Assembly (NCBI GenBank): GCA_035384605.1
Contig: DAOOIV010000017.1
Coordinates: forward strand, 1 to 62,597
DNA length: 62,597 nucleotides
From: Phycisphaerae bacterium
Lineage (GTDB): Bacteria; Planctomycetota; Phycisphaerae; UBA1845; PWPN01
Reading direction: 5' to 3'
The position numbers and the translations under genes are program-made. Numbering within the stretch: position 1 is the stretch's first letter; every line of letters starts with the position of its first letter. This document shows, piece after piece, positions 1 through 9,296 of the stretch. The notes under the pieces are model-generated. The model searched no databases. It was not told where the DNA came from and worked only from the letters and a program-made list of their open reading frames with translations.

Positions 1-30
1 AAGGCCCCAGAACGGATTCTGGGGCCAGCG
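1..30. repeat. palindromic dispersed repeat, left contig end
   Basis: Perfect 10-bp inverted repeat GGCCCCAGAA (3-12) / TTCTGGGGCC (17-26) around CGGA. The same repeat recurs inverted at 62566-62594: read on the minus strand from 62594, 28 of its first 29 bases match positions 1-29. It is most likely a dispersed intergenic repeat at which assembly stopped. Confidence 0.75.
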
Positions 31-71
31 ACAATATGGGTACCGGGGCCAACGGGATCTCAAGTGGAACG

Positions 72-93
72 GGGCCGACGAGGGCGTCGGCCC
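72..93. repeat. stable hairpin, 9-bp stem
   Basis: GGGCCGACG (72-80), loop AGGG, CGTCGGCCC (85-93). There is no T tract on either side, so it is a terminator-like or REP-like palindrome in the leader upstream of the sulfatase. The rest of 94-241 shows nothing else I can name. Confidence 0.6.
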
Positions 94-241
94 TACTTGC
101 TCCCAGCAGGTGCCGCGGTCTGCCGGGGTGGAGCCGACTCTGGCTGAGATCTCGTTAACGTTGCGGTATACGAGGCTGAGTTGTACCATCGTGGGCCGCA
201 TACGGCGCTGCGGCTTTCCGGCGTGGAGGTAGAACCGAATC

Positions 242-1897
242 ATGCAATATGCAGGTGGTCAGGCGAGTCGATCGGCGGCGGCGTTTGTTGCGGTCGTGAT
301 CATTCATTTCTGTCCGCCGTGCTTGTCGGCGGCAGAGCAGATGCCGCCGGGGTCACAACCAGCACGGCGACCTAACGTGGTCATCTTTCTCGCCGACGAT
401 CTCGGTTTTTCCGACGTCGGCTGTTACGGCGGCGAGATTGCCACGCCGAACCTCGACCGACTCGCGGCCGACGGTCTGCGGCTGACCCAGATGTACAACA
501 CGGCCCGATGCTGGCCGACGCGAGGGGCCCTTTTATCCGGCTATTACGCCCAGCAGATCAACCGGGACCCCGCCCGACAGCGACCTGCCTGGGCCGCGTT
601 GTTGCCCGAATTGCTCAAGCCGGCGGGGTATCACAGCTATCATTGCGGGAAATGGCACGTGGACGGCAAGGTGCTGGCGGGCGGATTTGAACGTTCTTAC
701 CACTTTGAGGACTGGGATCGGTATTTCACCCCGAAGGCCCACTTTCTGGATGACAAACAGTTGCCTGCGGTCAAACCGAGCGACGGCTACTATGCGACGA
801 GGGCGTTCGCCCAGTACGCGATCGACTTTCTCGCCGAGCACAAGGAGAAACATGGCAGCGAGCCATTTTTCCTTTACCTGGCGTTTATTGCTCCCCATTT
901 CCCGCTGCACGCACTCCCCGAGGACATTGCCCGATATCGAGATCGGTACCTGGAGGGCTGGGACTCGATCCGGGAGGCGCGGTGGCGGCGGTTGCGGGCA
1001 TTGGGCATCGTCGACTGCGGTCTCTCGCCCCTCGATCCGAGATTTACCCCGCGGTATCTCAAGCCTGATCTGATCGACATGATCGGTCCCGGTGAAGTGG
1101 AGCATGCCCTTGCATGGAGCGAATTGACGCCGCAACAGCAGCGTTTGCAGGCAACCAAGATGGCTATTCACGCGGCAATGGTAGACCGGATGGACCAGGA
1201 GATCGGCCGCGTTCTGGACCAACTGCGCAAGATGGGAGCGTGGGATAACACCTTAGTCGTTTTCCTTTCCGATAATGGGGCGGACGCCACGTTGATGGTC
1301 CGTGGGGACGGCCACGACCGAGCGGCAGATCCCGGCTCGGCTGCGTCTTTCTTGTGTCTGGGGCCAGGGTGGGCCAGCGTCTCAAACGCTCCTTTCCGCC
1401 GGCACAAGATATGGGTTCACGAGGGCGGCATCTCGACGCCGTGCATTATGCATTGGCCGGCGGCCATCAGATCCAAGGGAGCACTTCGTCACACGCCCGC
1501 CCACGTGATCGACCTGGTTCCCACCGTATTGGAATTGGCGGACGTGGCGGCCCCGGAGACGTGGAAGGGCCTGGGTCGCCCGCCGATGCCGGGCAGGAGC
1601 CTGGTTCCGCTCCTGGATTCCGACGTCGAAATCCAACGGGACTACCTTTACTGGCACCACCAGGGCAACCGCGCCCTACGGGTGGGGGATTGGAAGCTGG
1701 TATCGGAGGCGGAGAACAATTCCATGTGGGAACTGTACAATCTGAAACAAGACCGCATTGAATCCAGGGACCTCGCGGGGCAATATCCTGACAGAGTGAG
1801 TCAGATGGCGGACATGTGGAAACAACTCGACCAGGAGTTTCGCCGTCAGTCGGGAGCGGTCCCTTCAACCGGACCGGAACCCGCAAGACAGCGCTGA
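242..1897 (+). CDS. secreted arylsulfatase (sulfatase family S1)
   Basis: A 551-residue sulfatase expected to hydrolyse sulfate esters, probably of sulfated polysaccharides, after export. The N-terminus has a hydrophobic stretch (about residues 12-30) that fits a signal peptide. The sulfatase core starts at NVVIFLADDLG with the metal-binding Asp pair near residues 52-53. The maturation signature is C90-W-P-T-R94, matching CxPxR, in which Cys is converted to formylglycine. The FLSDNGAD motif in the middle supplies further metal ligands. A GGAGG lies about a dozen bases before the ATG. No sulfatase-maturing enzyme is in the window. The substrate cannot be told from sequence alone. Sulfatases are strongly expanded in planctomycetes. 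Confidence 0.93.
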   Translation: MQYAGGQASRSAAAFVAVVIIHFCPPCLSAAEQMPPGSQPARRPNVVIFLADDLGFSDVGCYGGEIATPNLDRLAADGLRLTQMYNTARCWPTRGALLSGYYAQQINRDPARQRPAWAALLPELLKPAGYHSYHCGKWHVDGKVLAGGFERSYHFEDWDRYFTPKAHFLDDKQLPAVKPSDGYYATRAFAQYAIDFLAEHKEKHGSEPFFLYLAFIAPHFPLHALPEDIARYRDRYLEGWDSIREARWRRLRALGIVDCGLSPLDPRFTPRYLKPDLIDMIGPGEVEHALAWSELTPQQQRLQATKMAIHAAMVDRMDQEIGRVLDQLRKMGAWDNTLVVFLSDNGADATLMVRGDGHDRAADPGSAASFLCLGPGWASVSNAPFRRHKIWVHEGGISTPCIMHWPAAIRSKGALRHTPAHVIDLVPTVLELADVAAPETWKGLGRPPMPGRSLVPLLDSDVEIQRDYLYWHHQGNRALRVGDWKLVSEAENNSMWELYNLKQDRIESRDLAGQYPDRVSQMADMWKQLDQEFRRQSGAVPSTGPEPARQR

Positions 1898-2130
1898 CGC
1901 GGAGCGGTCTGCATTCTCAGGTCAGGTTTTCGAAGCCGCGGGCAAGTGTTCAGTCGCGGGACATGCGCGTCGGATGGAGACATCCCCAGCCGACCAGGTC
2001 CATGATTCTGAATCTGAAGTCGCGGAAACGGTGCCTTTATCCAGATTGGCATTGATACTTGCCGATGAAATTGAACGCCTTGAGTATTGTTGGCGTGGAC
2101 AGTCCGCATCCATAAAGGAGCAGGTTGAAT

Positions 2131-2589
2131 ATGAGTCGGCATTACGGATCGCTGATCGGTTCGGTTGCGTTTTCGCTGATGGTGCTGCTGTTGCTGTCGG
2201 GGCAGGGATGCCCGCAAGGCGCGGGGCTCGGGGTACCCGGAGTGGAAGAGGTGCGGTACACCAATGTTACCCCGGCCGAAGCGATGGCATTGATTCAAGA
2301 GCATCAGGACGACCCGAGCTTTGTCATTCTCGATGTCCGCAGCGGGGAAGAGTTCGCGGCCGGTCATATCGAGGGCGCGGTAAGTCTTTGTCTTCTGTGC
2401 AGCGATCCGGCTTTTCGCGACGCGCTTGCCGATATCGACAGATCCCTCACCTTCCTGGTATACTGCCGAACCGGTCGCCGAAGCGCGAACGCCAGCGGTA
2501 TCATGGCCGCGGAAGGGTTCACCAACGTCTACAACATGACGGGCGGAATCGTAGAGTGGCAGAGTCTGGGTCTGCCGGTCGTCAAGTAG
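2131..2589 (+). CDS. exported rhodanese-domain protein
   Basis: About 152 residues, read from the ATG at 2131, which sits ten bases after AAGGAG; a TTG six bases earlier is too close to that site. The N-terminus is a long hydrophobic segment ending in SGQGC, a poor lipobox, so it is either a lipoprotein or membrane anchored. A single rhodanese fold follows: VILDVRSGEEFAAGHI, then the active-site loop C112-RTGRRS. The catalytic Cys is present, so sulfurtransferase activity outside the cytoplasm is possible. The gene stands alone and converges on the next, minus-strand gene. Confidence 0.88.
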   Translation: MSRHYGSLIGSVAFSLMVLLLLSGQGCPQGAGLGVPGVEEVRYTNVTPAEAMALIQEHQDDPSFVILDVRSGEEFAAGHIEGAVSLCLLCSDPAFRDALADIDRSLTFLVYCRTGRRSANASGIMAAEGFTNVYNMTGGIVEWQSLGLPVVK

Positions 2590-2614
2590 CCGCCGGCCTT
2601 GAGCGGATCCGACA

Positions 2615-3397
2615 TCACCGATGCGAAGCCGGCGGCAACCGGCCTGGGACAAGCCCCGTCGCCGCGGCGACGGACTCATGGACTTGGACGTTGTTGTCGG
2701 CGGGGGGCTCAATGCGCAACGAGCTTACGATTGCCCGGGTCGTGTCGACGGCTTCAGGCGTCGCCGATTCGAGAGCGACCAACAGTACTCCGCTGACCCG
2801 GTGATCGGGCGTGAAGTAGTCGAGTCGCATGCGCGGCCGTTCGTCAAGATCCCACATCAACAGCAAGCCGCAGAGATTCTCGTTGTGAACCACTTCGACC
2901 CGCTCGGCAAACAAGGAAAGAAACATCCTGGCCTCCAGTTGTTTGCGAAGCGATTCGACCTGCGATGAGCTCATCCAGAAAGAGAAATCCCTTGCGCTCT
3001 TGGCGCAGACGGCGGCTTGCCAGTCGATCCCGTGTCGGTTCAACTCCTCGGCCCATTCCATTTCGTCAACATCCTGGCCGGCGGATTGATGCCGCGGGGG
3101 CATGACTCGACACACCATGCCGTTGAGCCTCAGGAGAAATCCGCACGAGTCGTCCGGCGGCTGCGGTTGGACGCTGGTCTCAGCCGGGACCTCCAGGCGC
3201 AGGTCGCCGCACAGGAGCACGTGGGTCCGTGCAGGCAACCTGGATGCCGGCATGTTGACGACCGGTATCGGTTTCCCGTTGAGTTGGCCGGACGCAAGAC
3301 TGACGGCGAGAAGCAGATGCGGCAGCTTCAACAGAACGAGCAGCAGAACGGTTGCCAGAATGGCTCCTGGATACAGGATTCTGTTGATGGCCGTCAT
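2615..3397 (-). CDS. hypothetical membrane-anchored protein
   Basis: 260 residues, not recognised. The N-terminus (about residues 8-36) is a single strongly hydrophobic segment, so the remaining ~220 residues probably face the periplasm. The C-terminal third is a mixed alpha/beta sequence ending in a Ser/Ala/Pro-rich tail. AAGGGAGAA lies just upstream of the ATG. It is convergent with the rhodanese gene (26 bp between stops), so the two are not co-transcribed. Confidence 0.65.
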   Translation of the reverse strand: MTAINRILYPGAILATVLLLVLLKLPHLLLAVSLASGQLNGKPIPVVNMPASRLPARTHVLLCGDLRLEVPAETSVQPQPPDDSCGFLLRLNGMVCRVMPPRHQSAGQDVDEMEWAEELNRHGIDWQAAVCAKSARDFSFWMSSSQVESLRKQLEARMFLSLFAERVEVVHNENLCGLLLMWDLDERPRMRLDYFTPDHRVSGVLLVALESATPEAVDTTRAIVSSLRIEPPADNNVQVHESVAAATGLVPGRLPPASHR

Positions 3398-3692
3398 TGC
3401 GGTTCTCCCTTGTCGGACGGCGTGGTGGGCTTATGCGCGCGGCACGACCGGTAGCGGCCGTTGGGCTGAGGATTCCTGCAGGCCTTTGGGGGCACCCCGT
3501 GTGCAGGCGGACCCGCCTGTGGCGGTTCGATGGCCGCCTGGCAAGATCCGGTTCCACAACTCACCCCATGATTAGATGCACAGGGGGGTGATGTTGTTAC
3601 GTGGTTTTTGGGACCACGTGGGATTTTTTTTGGATGGTCAGCGGGCGCAGACCCGCCTGCATACCGGTTTGCGGGCCCGGACGCCGGCTGCC
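3398..3692. other. intergenic, with terminator-like hairpin
   Basis: No gene seen. It holds a perfect 7-bp inverted repeat ACGTGGT (3599-3605) / ACCACGT (3613-3619), followed on the plus strand by GGGA and eight T (3624-3631). The T tract has plus-strand polarity although both flanking genes are on the minus strand, so its role as a terminator is unclear. Confidence 0.5.
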
Positions 3693-4592
3693 TTACCCGG
3701 GAGCCTGGAAAGTCTCCAAGACGGCGTCAAGAAATCGGAAGGTTTCGCCCTTGCGCTTGACCACCAGCACGGGGATGGGAGCCTCCAACAAAACCCGTTC
3801 CGTTGTGGCCCCAAGCAGGGCCACTGCCGGCAGCGTTGCTCCACGGCTTCCGATCACGATTGCGTCCATGTTTCTTGCCGAAGCCATATCGTGGGCGGCA
3901 GCGGCCGTGTTCAGGGAACACGTGTAAACGACATCGAAGGTCACGCCGCTGGTGTCGATGTCCGCAAGGAACTTTCCGATTTTTTCCCGCTGCAGTGTTT
4001 CGCGATGGCGTTGCGCCTGCTCGATGCTCATCCCGGCATAGCGGTAGCCGTAGGGGACGCCGTACACCGACTGGACGAGTACCTGCGACTCCTTTCCGGC
4101 GAGCCGGGCGATATGCAGTGCGGTCTCCAGTGCCATCCTGGAGTGCTCCGAGCCGTCGACCAGAACCAGCAAACGACTCAGATGAGGGCGCGCGCCTGCG
4201 GGAACCACCAGCACGTCACAAGGGGTCTTGCGGGCCAGGCGGTAGAACGTCGAGCCCAATGCCAACTGGTCGTGCGGCAGTCGACGTCCGACCACGATCA
4301 TGTCCAGATCGTGGTCCCTGGCGGTACGAAGCATCTCCTGGAGACCGGTCGCCTCGGACACATGCACCTCGACGCCCTTTGCCGAGTCGGCAGAAAAACA
4401 CTCCAGAACGTGTTGGCGGAGGGTTTCGGGTTCAGGAGGCGGCGTCTCCACCGGGTCCTCGATGCCGCGAACGTGTATGCAATCGATGAACTTGGGCTTC
4501 CCCAGCTTCACCAACAGGCCGGCAAAGGCCAATGCCTCCTCGTCGCCCGGTTCGTCATTCAGGTACACACCCAGTTTCTGAATATTCTTCAT
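3693..4592 (-). CDS. universal stress protein, tandem UspA domains
   Basis: 299 residues with two UspA-type alpha/beta domains. The first starts MKNIQKLGVYLNDEPGDEEAL. The second starts around residue 145 (VLVVPAGARPHLSRLLVLVDGS) and ends with the typical ATP-binding G-S-R-G pattern followed by P-V-L-V-V. A GGTG-type site precedes the ATG. It lies directly downstream of the PsiE-like gene on the same strand (90 bp apart), so the two are likely co-transcribed and divergent from the cation ATPase. UspA tandem proteins act in the cytoplasm during starvation, redox or energy stress; the exact trigger cannot be seen here. Confidence 0.9.
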   Translation of the reverse strand: MKNIQKLGVYLNDEPGDEEALAFAGLLVKLGKPKFIDCIHVRGIEDPVETPPPEPETLRQHVLECFSADSAKGVEVHVSEATGLQEMLRTARDHDLDMIVVGRRLPHDQLALGSTFYRLARKTPCDVLVVPAGARPHLSRLLVLVDGSEHSRMALETALHIARLAGKESQVLVQSVYGVPYGYRYAGMSIEQAQRHRETLQREKIGKFLADIDTSGVTFDVVYTCSLNTAAAAHDMASARNMDAIVIGSRGATLPAVALLGATTERVLLEAPIPVLVVKRKGETFRFLDAVLETFQAPG

Positions 4593-4682
4593 GGGAACAC
4601 CTCACTGTCTGGAGCACCGTCAGGCATCTTTTTCGCCACTTGCGAGCGATGACGACTCGCTTTCGTTTCGGCCCCTGGTCTG

Positions 4683-5222
4683 TTACCGACGCTGCGAAGT
4701 CGAGTGATTGTCTGCCGAGGACCTGGACGCAAACGGGTTTCCCACGACAAGCCAGTAGCCGATGCTCATCGCCAGGGTAACCGCGGCCAAGCCCAGCATT
4801 TCCTGCATGCTCACCTCTTTCATGTCCAGGATGATCACTTTCCGGGCGATCGCCATTAAGGCCGTTGCCATGACGATCCGAATATGAATCACGTCCTCGC
4901 GCAGGTAGACGGTAATATTGACGAAGATCTCGATGGCGATCAACACGGCCATGAAGGCGCCGAAGGTTCCCAGGATATCGCTGATCTCCAGGAGCATGAA
5001 GGGTGGAGCGACAAGGCGCTGGTAAAGGACCCAGACGACGTCGATCACGCCCATAATAATGACAAAGACCATCAGCACGGCCAGCAACCGGACCGTCCAG
5101 CGAATGATGCAAATCAGACGTTCCACGAACTTGTCGTGGTGAGCCGTGTGCCCCCCGGTTATGAAGCAGCCTTGTTGCCCGGGCGGGGCTTGGTCAAGCG
5201 CAGATTGTGCCTGATTCTCCAT
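4683..5222 (-). CDS. PsiE-like (phosphate-starvation-inducible) membrane protein
   Basis: 179 residues. After a soluble N-terminus of about 35 residues there are four likely membrane helices (about 42-65, 75-100, 110-130 and 140-160), including the arrangement EIFVNITVYLRE and HIRIVMATALMAIARKVIILD characteristic of the PsiE family. The function of the family is not established. It is the first gene of a minus-strand pair with the UspA protein and is divergent from the P-type ATPase. Confidence 0.82.
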   Translation of the reverse strand: MENQAQSALDQAPPGQQGCFITGGHTAHHDKFVERLICIIRWTVRLLAVLMVFVIIMGVIDVVWVLYQRLVAPPFMLLEISDILGTFGAFMAVLIAIEIFVNITVYLREDVIHIRIVMATALMAIARKVIILDMKEVSMQEMLGLAAVTLAMSIGYWLVVGNPFASRSSADNHSTSQRR

Positions 5223-5526
5223 GACGGTATTCCGGAACGCTTTCGCGCGCGGGTCGGTATCCTCTCGTCACACGGCCCCACTGCCGATCGCATGTGGCTT
5301 ATCATGATACGTCCAGCGATCAGGTTTAGCCAGAGAGGGATCTGAGGACCGGCAGCTTGCTTCTGGTCACCCTTGGACAGCGGTTGCAAGGGACAGAGAC
5401 GGCGTCGGCTGGACGTGCAGTCAGGCTTCGACTTGGGCCGGCGGCTCGCGCCGGTGCTCTACAACCCCATTTGAAGACTGGCAGCGCGCCACCCCCGGGC
5501 ATAGAATACGCCTTGGAGGAGCCCTC
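5223..5526. other. divergent intergenic region psiE-like / cation ATPase
   Basis: About 304 bp holding the promoters of two divergent units. No convincing sigma70 pair or operator palindrome was found by eye. The only clear signal is the ATPase ribosome binding site GGAGGAG about six bases before its ATG. Confidence 0.4.
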
Positions 5527-8271
5527 ATGGAATCACTCATCGGCAAGCACTGGCACCACCTGCCCGCTCATGAGGTTGTTGATCTCCTGGAGACCGACCT
5601 GAACAAGGGGCTTGATCTGTTCGCGGTTAAACGCCGCCAGGAGCACTTCGGTCCGAATGCCGTGACTGCCCGCAAGGGTGCCGGCCCCCTGCGTCGCTTC
5701 CTGCTGCAGTTTCACCAGCCTCTCGTTCATATTCTTCTGGTGGCCGCGCTTATTACCGCCGTTTTGAAGGAGGTCGTGGACGCGGGTGTCATCGCGGGGG
5801 TCGTACTGATCAACGCGATTGTGGGCTTCATCCAGGAATCGAAGGCGGCCAAGGCCATCGAAGCCCTTGCAAAGGCCATGGTCACCGAGGCCACAATCAT
5901 TCGGGGCGGCCGGCGGCTGCGGGTTTCGGCGAGGGAGCTTGTGCCCGGTGACATTGTGTTGCTCCAGTCCGGGGACAAGGTTCCGGCGGATATTCGCCTG
6001 CTTGAATCCCGTGACCTGCAGATCGATGAATCGATATTGACGGGCGAATCCGTGCCCGTGCATAAGACCGCCGAGATCCTCGAGCATGACACCCCTCTTG
6101 CCGATCGCACCAACATGGCCTACTCATCCTGCCTGGTGACCTATGGGCAAGGCACGGGGGTCGTCGTGGCGATCGGCGATGCGACGGAGGTGGGTCGTAT
6201 CTCCGAGCTGATTCGCGCTGCCCCGAGCCTGGCAACGCCGCTCACGCAAAAGATCGCCCGTTTCAGCCACGTGTTGATGTACAGCATACTGGTGCTGGCC
6301 CTGCTGACGTTCGGTGTCGGCATTCTCCGGGGCGAGTCAGCCCTGCTGATGTTCAAGGCGGCCGTCGCATTGGCAGTCGGGGCGATCCCCGAGGGACTGC
6401 CTGCGGTGGTGACGATCACGCTGGCGATAGGCGTGTCGCGCATGGCAAGGCGACGCGCGGTGATTCGCAAGCTTCCGGCCGTTGAAACCCTCGGCAGCAC
6501 GACGGTCATCTGCTCGGACAAGACCGGAACGCTTACCGAGAACCAGATGACCGTGCGGCAAATCGCCTCCGGCGGCATTATCGCTGAGGTGACGGGTGGT
6601 GGTTACGCTCCGGAGGGCCAGATCCTGGCGGAAGGCAACGCGGTAGACATCTCGTCACACGTGGCACTCCGTGAATGCCTGACGGCAGGGCTGCTATGCA
6701 ATGATGCGATACTCGTGAACAAAGAGGGACGATGGAGCGTTCAAGGCGATCCGACCGAGGCGGCACTGCTTGTGGCGGCGGGAAAGGGTGGTCTGTCTCG
6801 CGAGTCGCTCAGCCAACAACTTCCTCGCATTGACGTTGTGCCGTTTGAGTCCGAGCATCAGTACATGGCCACGCTTCATGACGGCGGTGCCGATTCATGT
6901 ATTGTCTACCTCAAGGGGGCTCCGGAGGTGGTGCTTCAGCGGTGCCGCGAAGCCCTGGACTCGACCGGCAACCGCGTTCCACTTGATCGCGATCAGGTAA
7001 CGGCGGCTGCCGCGGAACTGGCGGGGCAAGGTCTTCGGGTCTTGGCGTTTGCGCGGTCCGAGCAACCGCCGGGGACGAGACACATCGCTCACCGTGACCT
7101 GCGTGACGAGATGACGTTCCTGGGCCTTCAGGGGATGATCGACCCGCCACGAGCCGAAGCGATTGAGGCCGTTGCCAAGTGCCGGGCGGCAGGTATTCGG
7201 GTCAAGATGATCACCGGCGACCATGCCTTGACGGCCGCGGCGATCGCGAAGCAGATCGGGATTGGTGTCGATTCGAGACCCGGCGATGCCTTTCCGCAGG
7301 CCTTGACCGGACCGGAATTGGCGGCCTGCTCCGACGAGAAGCTGATCGACGTAGCGGACCGAACAAGCGTGTTTGCCCGCGTCAGCCCCGAGCAGAAGCT
7401 GCGGCTGGTCGAGGCGTTACAGGCTCGCGGTCAGATTGTCGCGATGACGGGCGACGGGGTGAACGATGCACCAGCCCTCAAACAGGCCAACATTGGGGTC
7501 GCCATGGGCATCAGCGGAACCGACGTAGCCAAGGAAGCGGCCGACATGGTGCTCACCGACGACAACTTCGCCTCCATCGAAGCGGCCGTCGAGGAAGGTC
7601 GCGGCGTGTTCGACAACCTGACAAAGTTCATCGCATGGACCTTGCCCACGAACATCGGCGAGGGCCTGATTATTCTTGCGGCCGTGTTCGTGGGAACGAC
7701 TCTGCCGATCCTGCCGGTGCAGATCCTCTGGATCAACATGACCACGGCGGTACTCCTGGGCCTGATGCTGGCCTTCGAGCCCAAGGAGCCGGGTATCATG
7801 GCGCGCCCGCCCCGTAACCCGGACCAGCCGATCATCACCTTCGATGTGGCCCTTCGGATGTTTCTGATCGCCGGGGTTATGCTGCTGGGCGGCTTCGGCA
7901 TCTTCAAATGGGAGCTATATCGTGGTCTCGGCGAGGCGGCAGCCCGGACGGCTGCGGTGAACGTACTCGTCCTCGTTGAGTTATTCTACCTGTTCAACTG
8001 CCGGTCTCTGACACGTTCGATGCTGGAGATCGGTCTGTTTTCCAATCGCTGGATCCCGGTGGGGGTTGTGAGCATGTTGCTGCTGCAACTGGCGTTCAAC
8101 TATCTGCCGGCAATGAACAGGCTGTTTCACAGCGCGCCCGTGGATGCAATCACCTGGTTCGAGGCCGCTGCGGTTGCCCTTGCCGGTTCCGTTCTTGTGG
8201 CCATGCTGAAGCGATTCTCTCGCCGCAAGCGAGGCGCAAACGCCGCGTTGGCGTCCGGTTCCGCGTCGTAA
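5527..8271 (+). CDS. P2-type cation-transporting ATPase
   Basis: 914 residues, full length for a P-type ATPase pump. N-terminal cation-ATPase domain (about 1-70). Actuator motif TGES. Fourth membrane helix with AIPEGLPAVVT, the PEGLP form of the calcium/SERCA-like P2 group. Phosphorylation site D331KTGTLTENQMT. Hinge TGDGVNDAPALK. Six C-terminal helices (about 700-890). The substrate is probably Ca2+ or a related cation. The PEGLP motif argues against a heavy-metal (CPx) pump. It is divergent from the UspA/PsiE pair and 72 bp upstream of the DUF502 gene. Confidence 0.95.
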   Translation: MESLIGKHWHHLPAHEVVDLLETDLNKGLDLFAVKRRQEHFGPNAVTARKGAGPLRRFLLQFHQPLVHILLVAALITAVLKEVVDAGVIAGVVLINAIVGFIQESKAAKAIEALAKAMVTEATIIRGGRRLRVSARELVPGDIVLLQSGDKVPADIRLLESRDLQIDESILTGESVPVHKTAEILEHDTPLADRTNMAYSSCLVTYGQGTGVVVAIGDATEVGRISELIRAAPSLATPLTQKIARFSHVLMYSILVLALLTFGVGILRGESALLMFKAAVALAVGAIPEGLPAVVTITLAIGVSRMARRRAVIRKLPAVETLGSTTVICSDKTGTLTENQMTVRQIASGGIIAEVTGGGYAPEGQILAEGNAVDISSHVALRECLTAGLLCNDAILVNKEGRWSVQGDPTEAALLVAAGKGGLSRESLSQQLPRIDVVPFESEHQYMATLHDGGADSCIVYLKGAPEVVLQRCREALDSTGNRVPLDRDQVTAAAAELAGQGLRVLAFARSEQPPGTRHIAHRDLRDEMTFLGLQGMIDPPRAEAIEAVAKCRAAGIRVKMITGDHALTAAAIAKQIGIGVDSRPGDAFPQALTGPELAACSDEKLIDVADRTSVFARVSPEQKLRLVEALQARGQIVAMTGDGVNDAPALKQANIGVAMGISGTDVAKEAADMVLTDDNFASIEAAVEEGRGVFDNLTKFIAWTLPTNIGEGLIILAAVFVGTTLPILPVQILWINMTTAVLLGLMLAFEPKEPGIMARPPRNPDQPIITFDVALRMFLIAGVMLLGGFGIFKWELYRGLGEAAARTAAVNVLVLVELFYLFNCRSLTRSMLEIGLFSNRWIPVGVVSMLLLQLAFNYLPAMNRLFHSAPVDAITWFEAAAVALAGSVLVAMLKRFSRRKRGANAALASGSAS

Positions 8272-8343
8272 ATCCGGCGCATGCCGCCTCGGGCCCACGC
8301 GGGCGGCGCGGAGTGCGGCGCCGACATATGAAGGACGCGAGCC

Positions 8344-9138
8344 ATGACTTCCAAGAAACAACATTCGATCGCGGAAGCGGTCGGCAACCATGAGCCGCCG
8401 ACCGTTGCAACCGTTCGGCGCCACCCGCCGGCCGGCCTTCGGCAGCGCATGCTTGCCGGCCTGTTATTCGTCCTGCCGTTTGTGGTCACGGCATGGATCG
8501 TGTACTGGCTGTACTCGTTCCTCGAAAACCTTGTCATAGGTCCCACGGCGCGGCTCGTGGTTCAACTGATCGAGAGGCGCGTGGACGTTGCCCTTCCTTC
8601 CTGGTTTGTGAACTATGTTGCCCCCCTGATCGGCGTGGTGGCGGTCCTGGTATTGCTCTACTTTCTCGGCTTCTTTGCACGGGTCCGGGCGGATCGCATT
8701 CTTGATGCGGTTTTGTTGCGGGTGCCCATCATCACATCCATTCACAAGGCGGTCAGCCAGGCTTTCGCGACGTTTCGAGGGTCAAACGAGCTGAGTCGCT
8801 TTCGACGTGCCGTGCTTGTGGCGTTTCCCCATCCTGGGATGAGGGTTCCGGGGTTCGTTACGGCCTCCTGCCGCGACAGACTCACGCAGAAGACGATTCT
8901 GTGCGTCTATGTGCCGACCACACCCATCCCGACCTCCGGGTACGTGCTGCTCGTCCCTGAGGAGGAGGTGACCGAGCTGAATTGGGACCTCGAACAGACC
9001 GTGCAGGCCGTCGTTTCTTTCGGGATCACGGCGCCGGCGGAAGTCAGCTACCATCCGTCGGCCGCGCTCGATGAGGGCCCGCGATCGCTGCCCACCGAGC
9101 AGGGTCCGGCCGCTCCGCAGAGATCGGACGCATCGTGA
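8344..9138 (+). CDS. DUF502 family membrane protein
   Basis: 264 residues. Two membrane segments (about 38-62, RMLAGLLFVLPFVVTAWIVY; and about 93-115, VAPLIGVVAVLVLLYFLGFF) followed by the conserved cytoplasmic-side pattern of DUF502: VPIITSIHKAVSQA, VAFPHPGMRVPGFVT and VPTTPIPTSGYVLLVPEEEV. The family function is unknown. AAGGA precedes the ATG. The 72-bp gap after the ATPase, same strand, makes co-transcription likely. The last ~25 residues are a low-complexity tail. Confidence 0.9.
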   Translation: MTSKKQHSIAEAVGNHEPPTVATVRRHPPAGLRQRMLAGLLFVLPFVVTAWIVYWLYSFLENLVIGPTARLVVQLIERRVDVALPSWFVNYVAPLIGVVAVLVLLYFLGFFARVRADRILDAVLLRVPIITSIHKAVSQAFATFRGSNELSRFRRAVLVAFPHPGMRVPGFVTASCRDRLTQKTILCVYVPTTPIPTSGYVLLVPEEEVTELNWDLEQTVQAVVSFGITAPAEVSYHPSAALDEGPRSLPTEQGPAAPQRSDAS

Positions 9139-9296
9139 GGATTCGTTTGACCGGTTGCCGACCGCGCGGATGAACAACTTGCCCGTTTCCAGACCTCATA
9201 CCGCAAGGTATCGCCTGGTCCCGATAGGGCGCAGACAAGAGACGGATGAATGCTTTCGCCATCCGCGGAAGACTTGACCCCGGTGCAGGGCGCGTC

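Noticed and set aside
7200..7560. Search for frame breaks in the P-type ATPase
   Set aside because: All motifs are present in one frame; no truncation.
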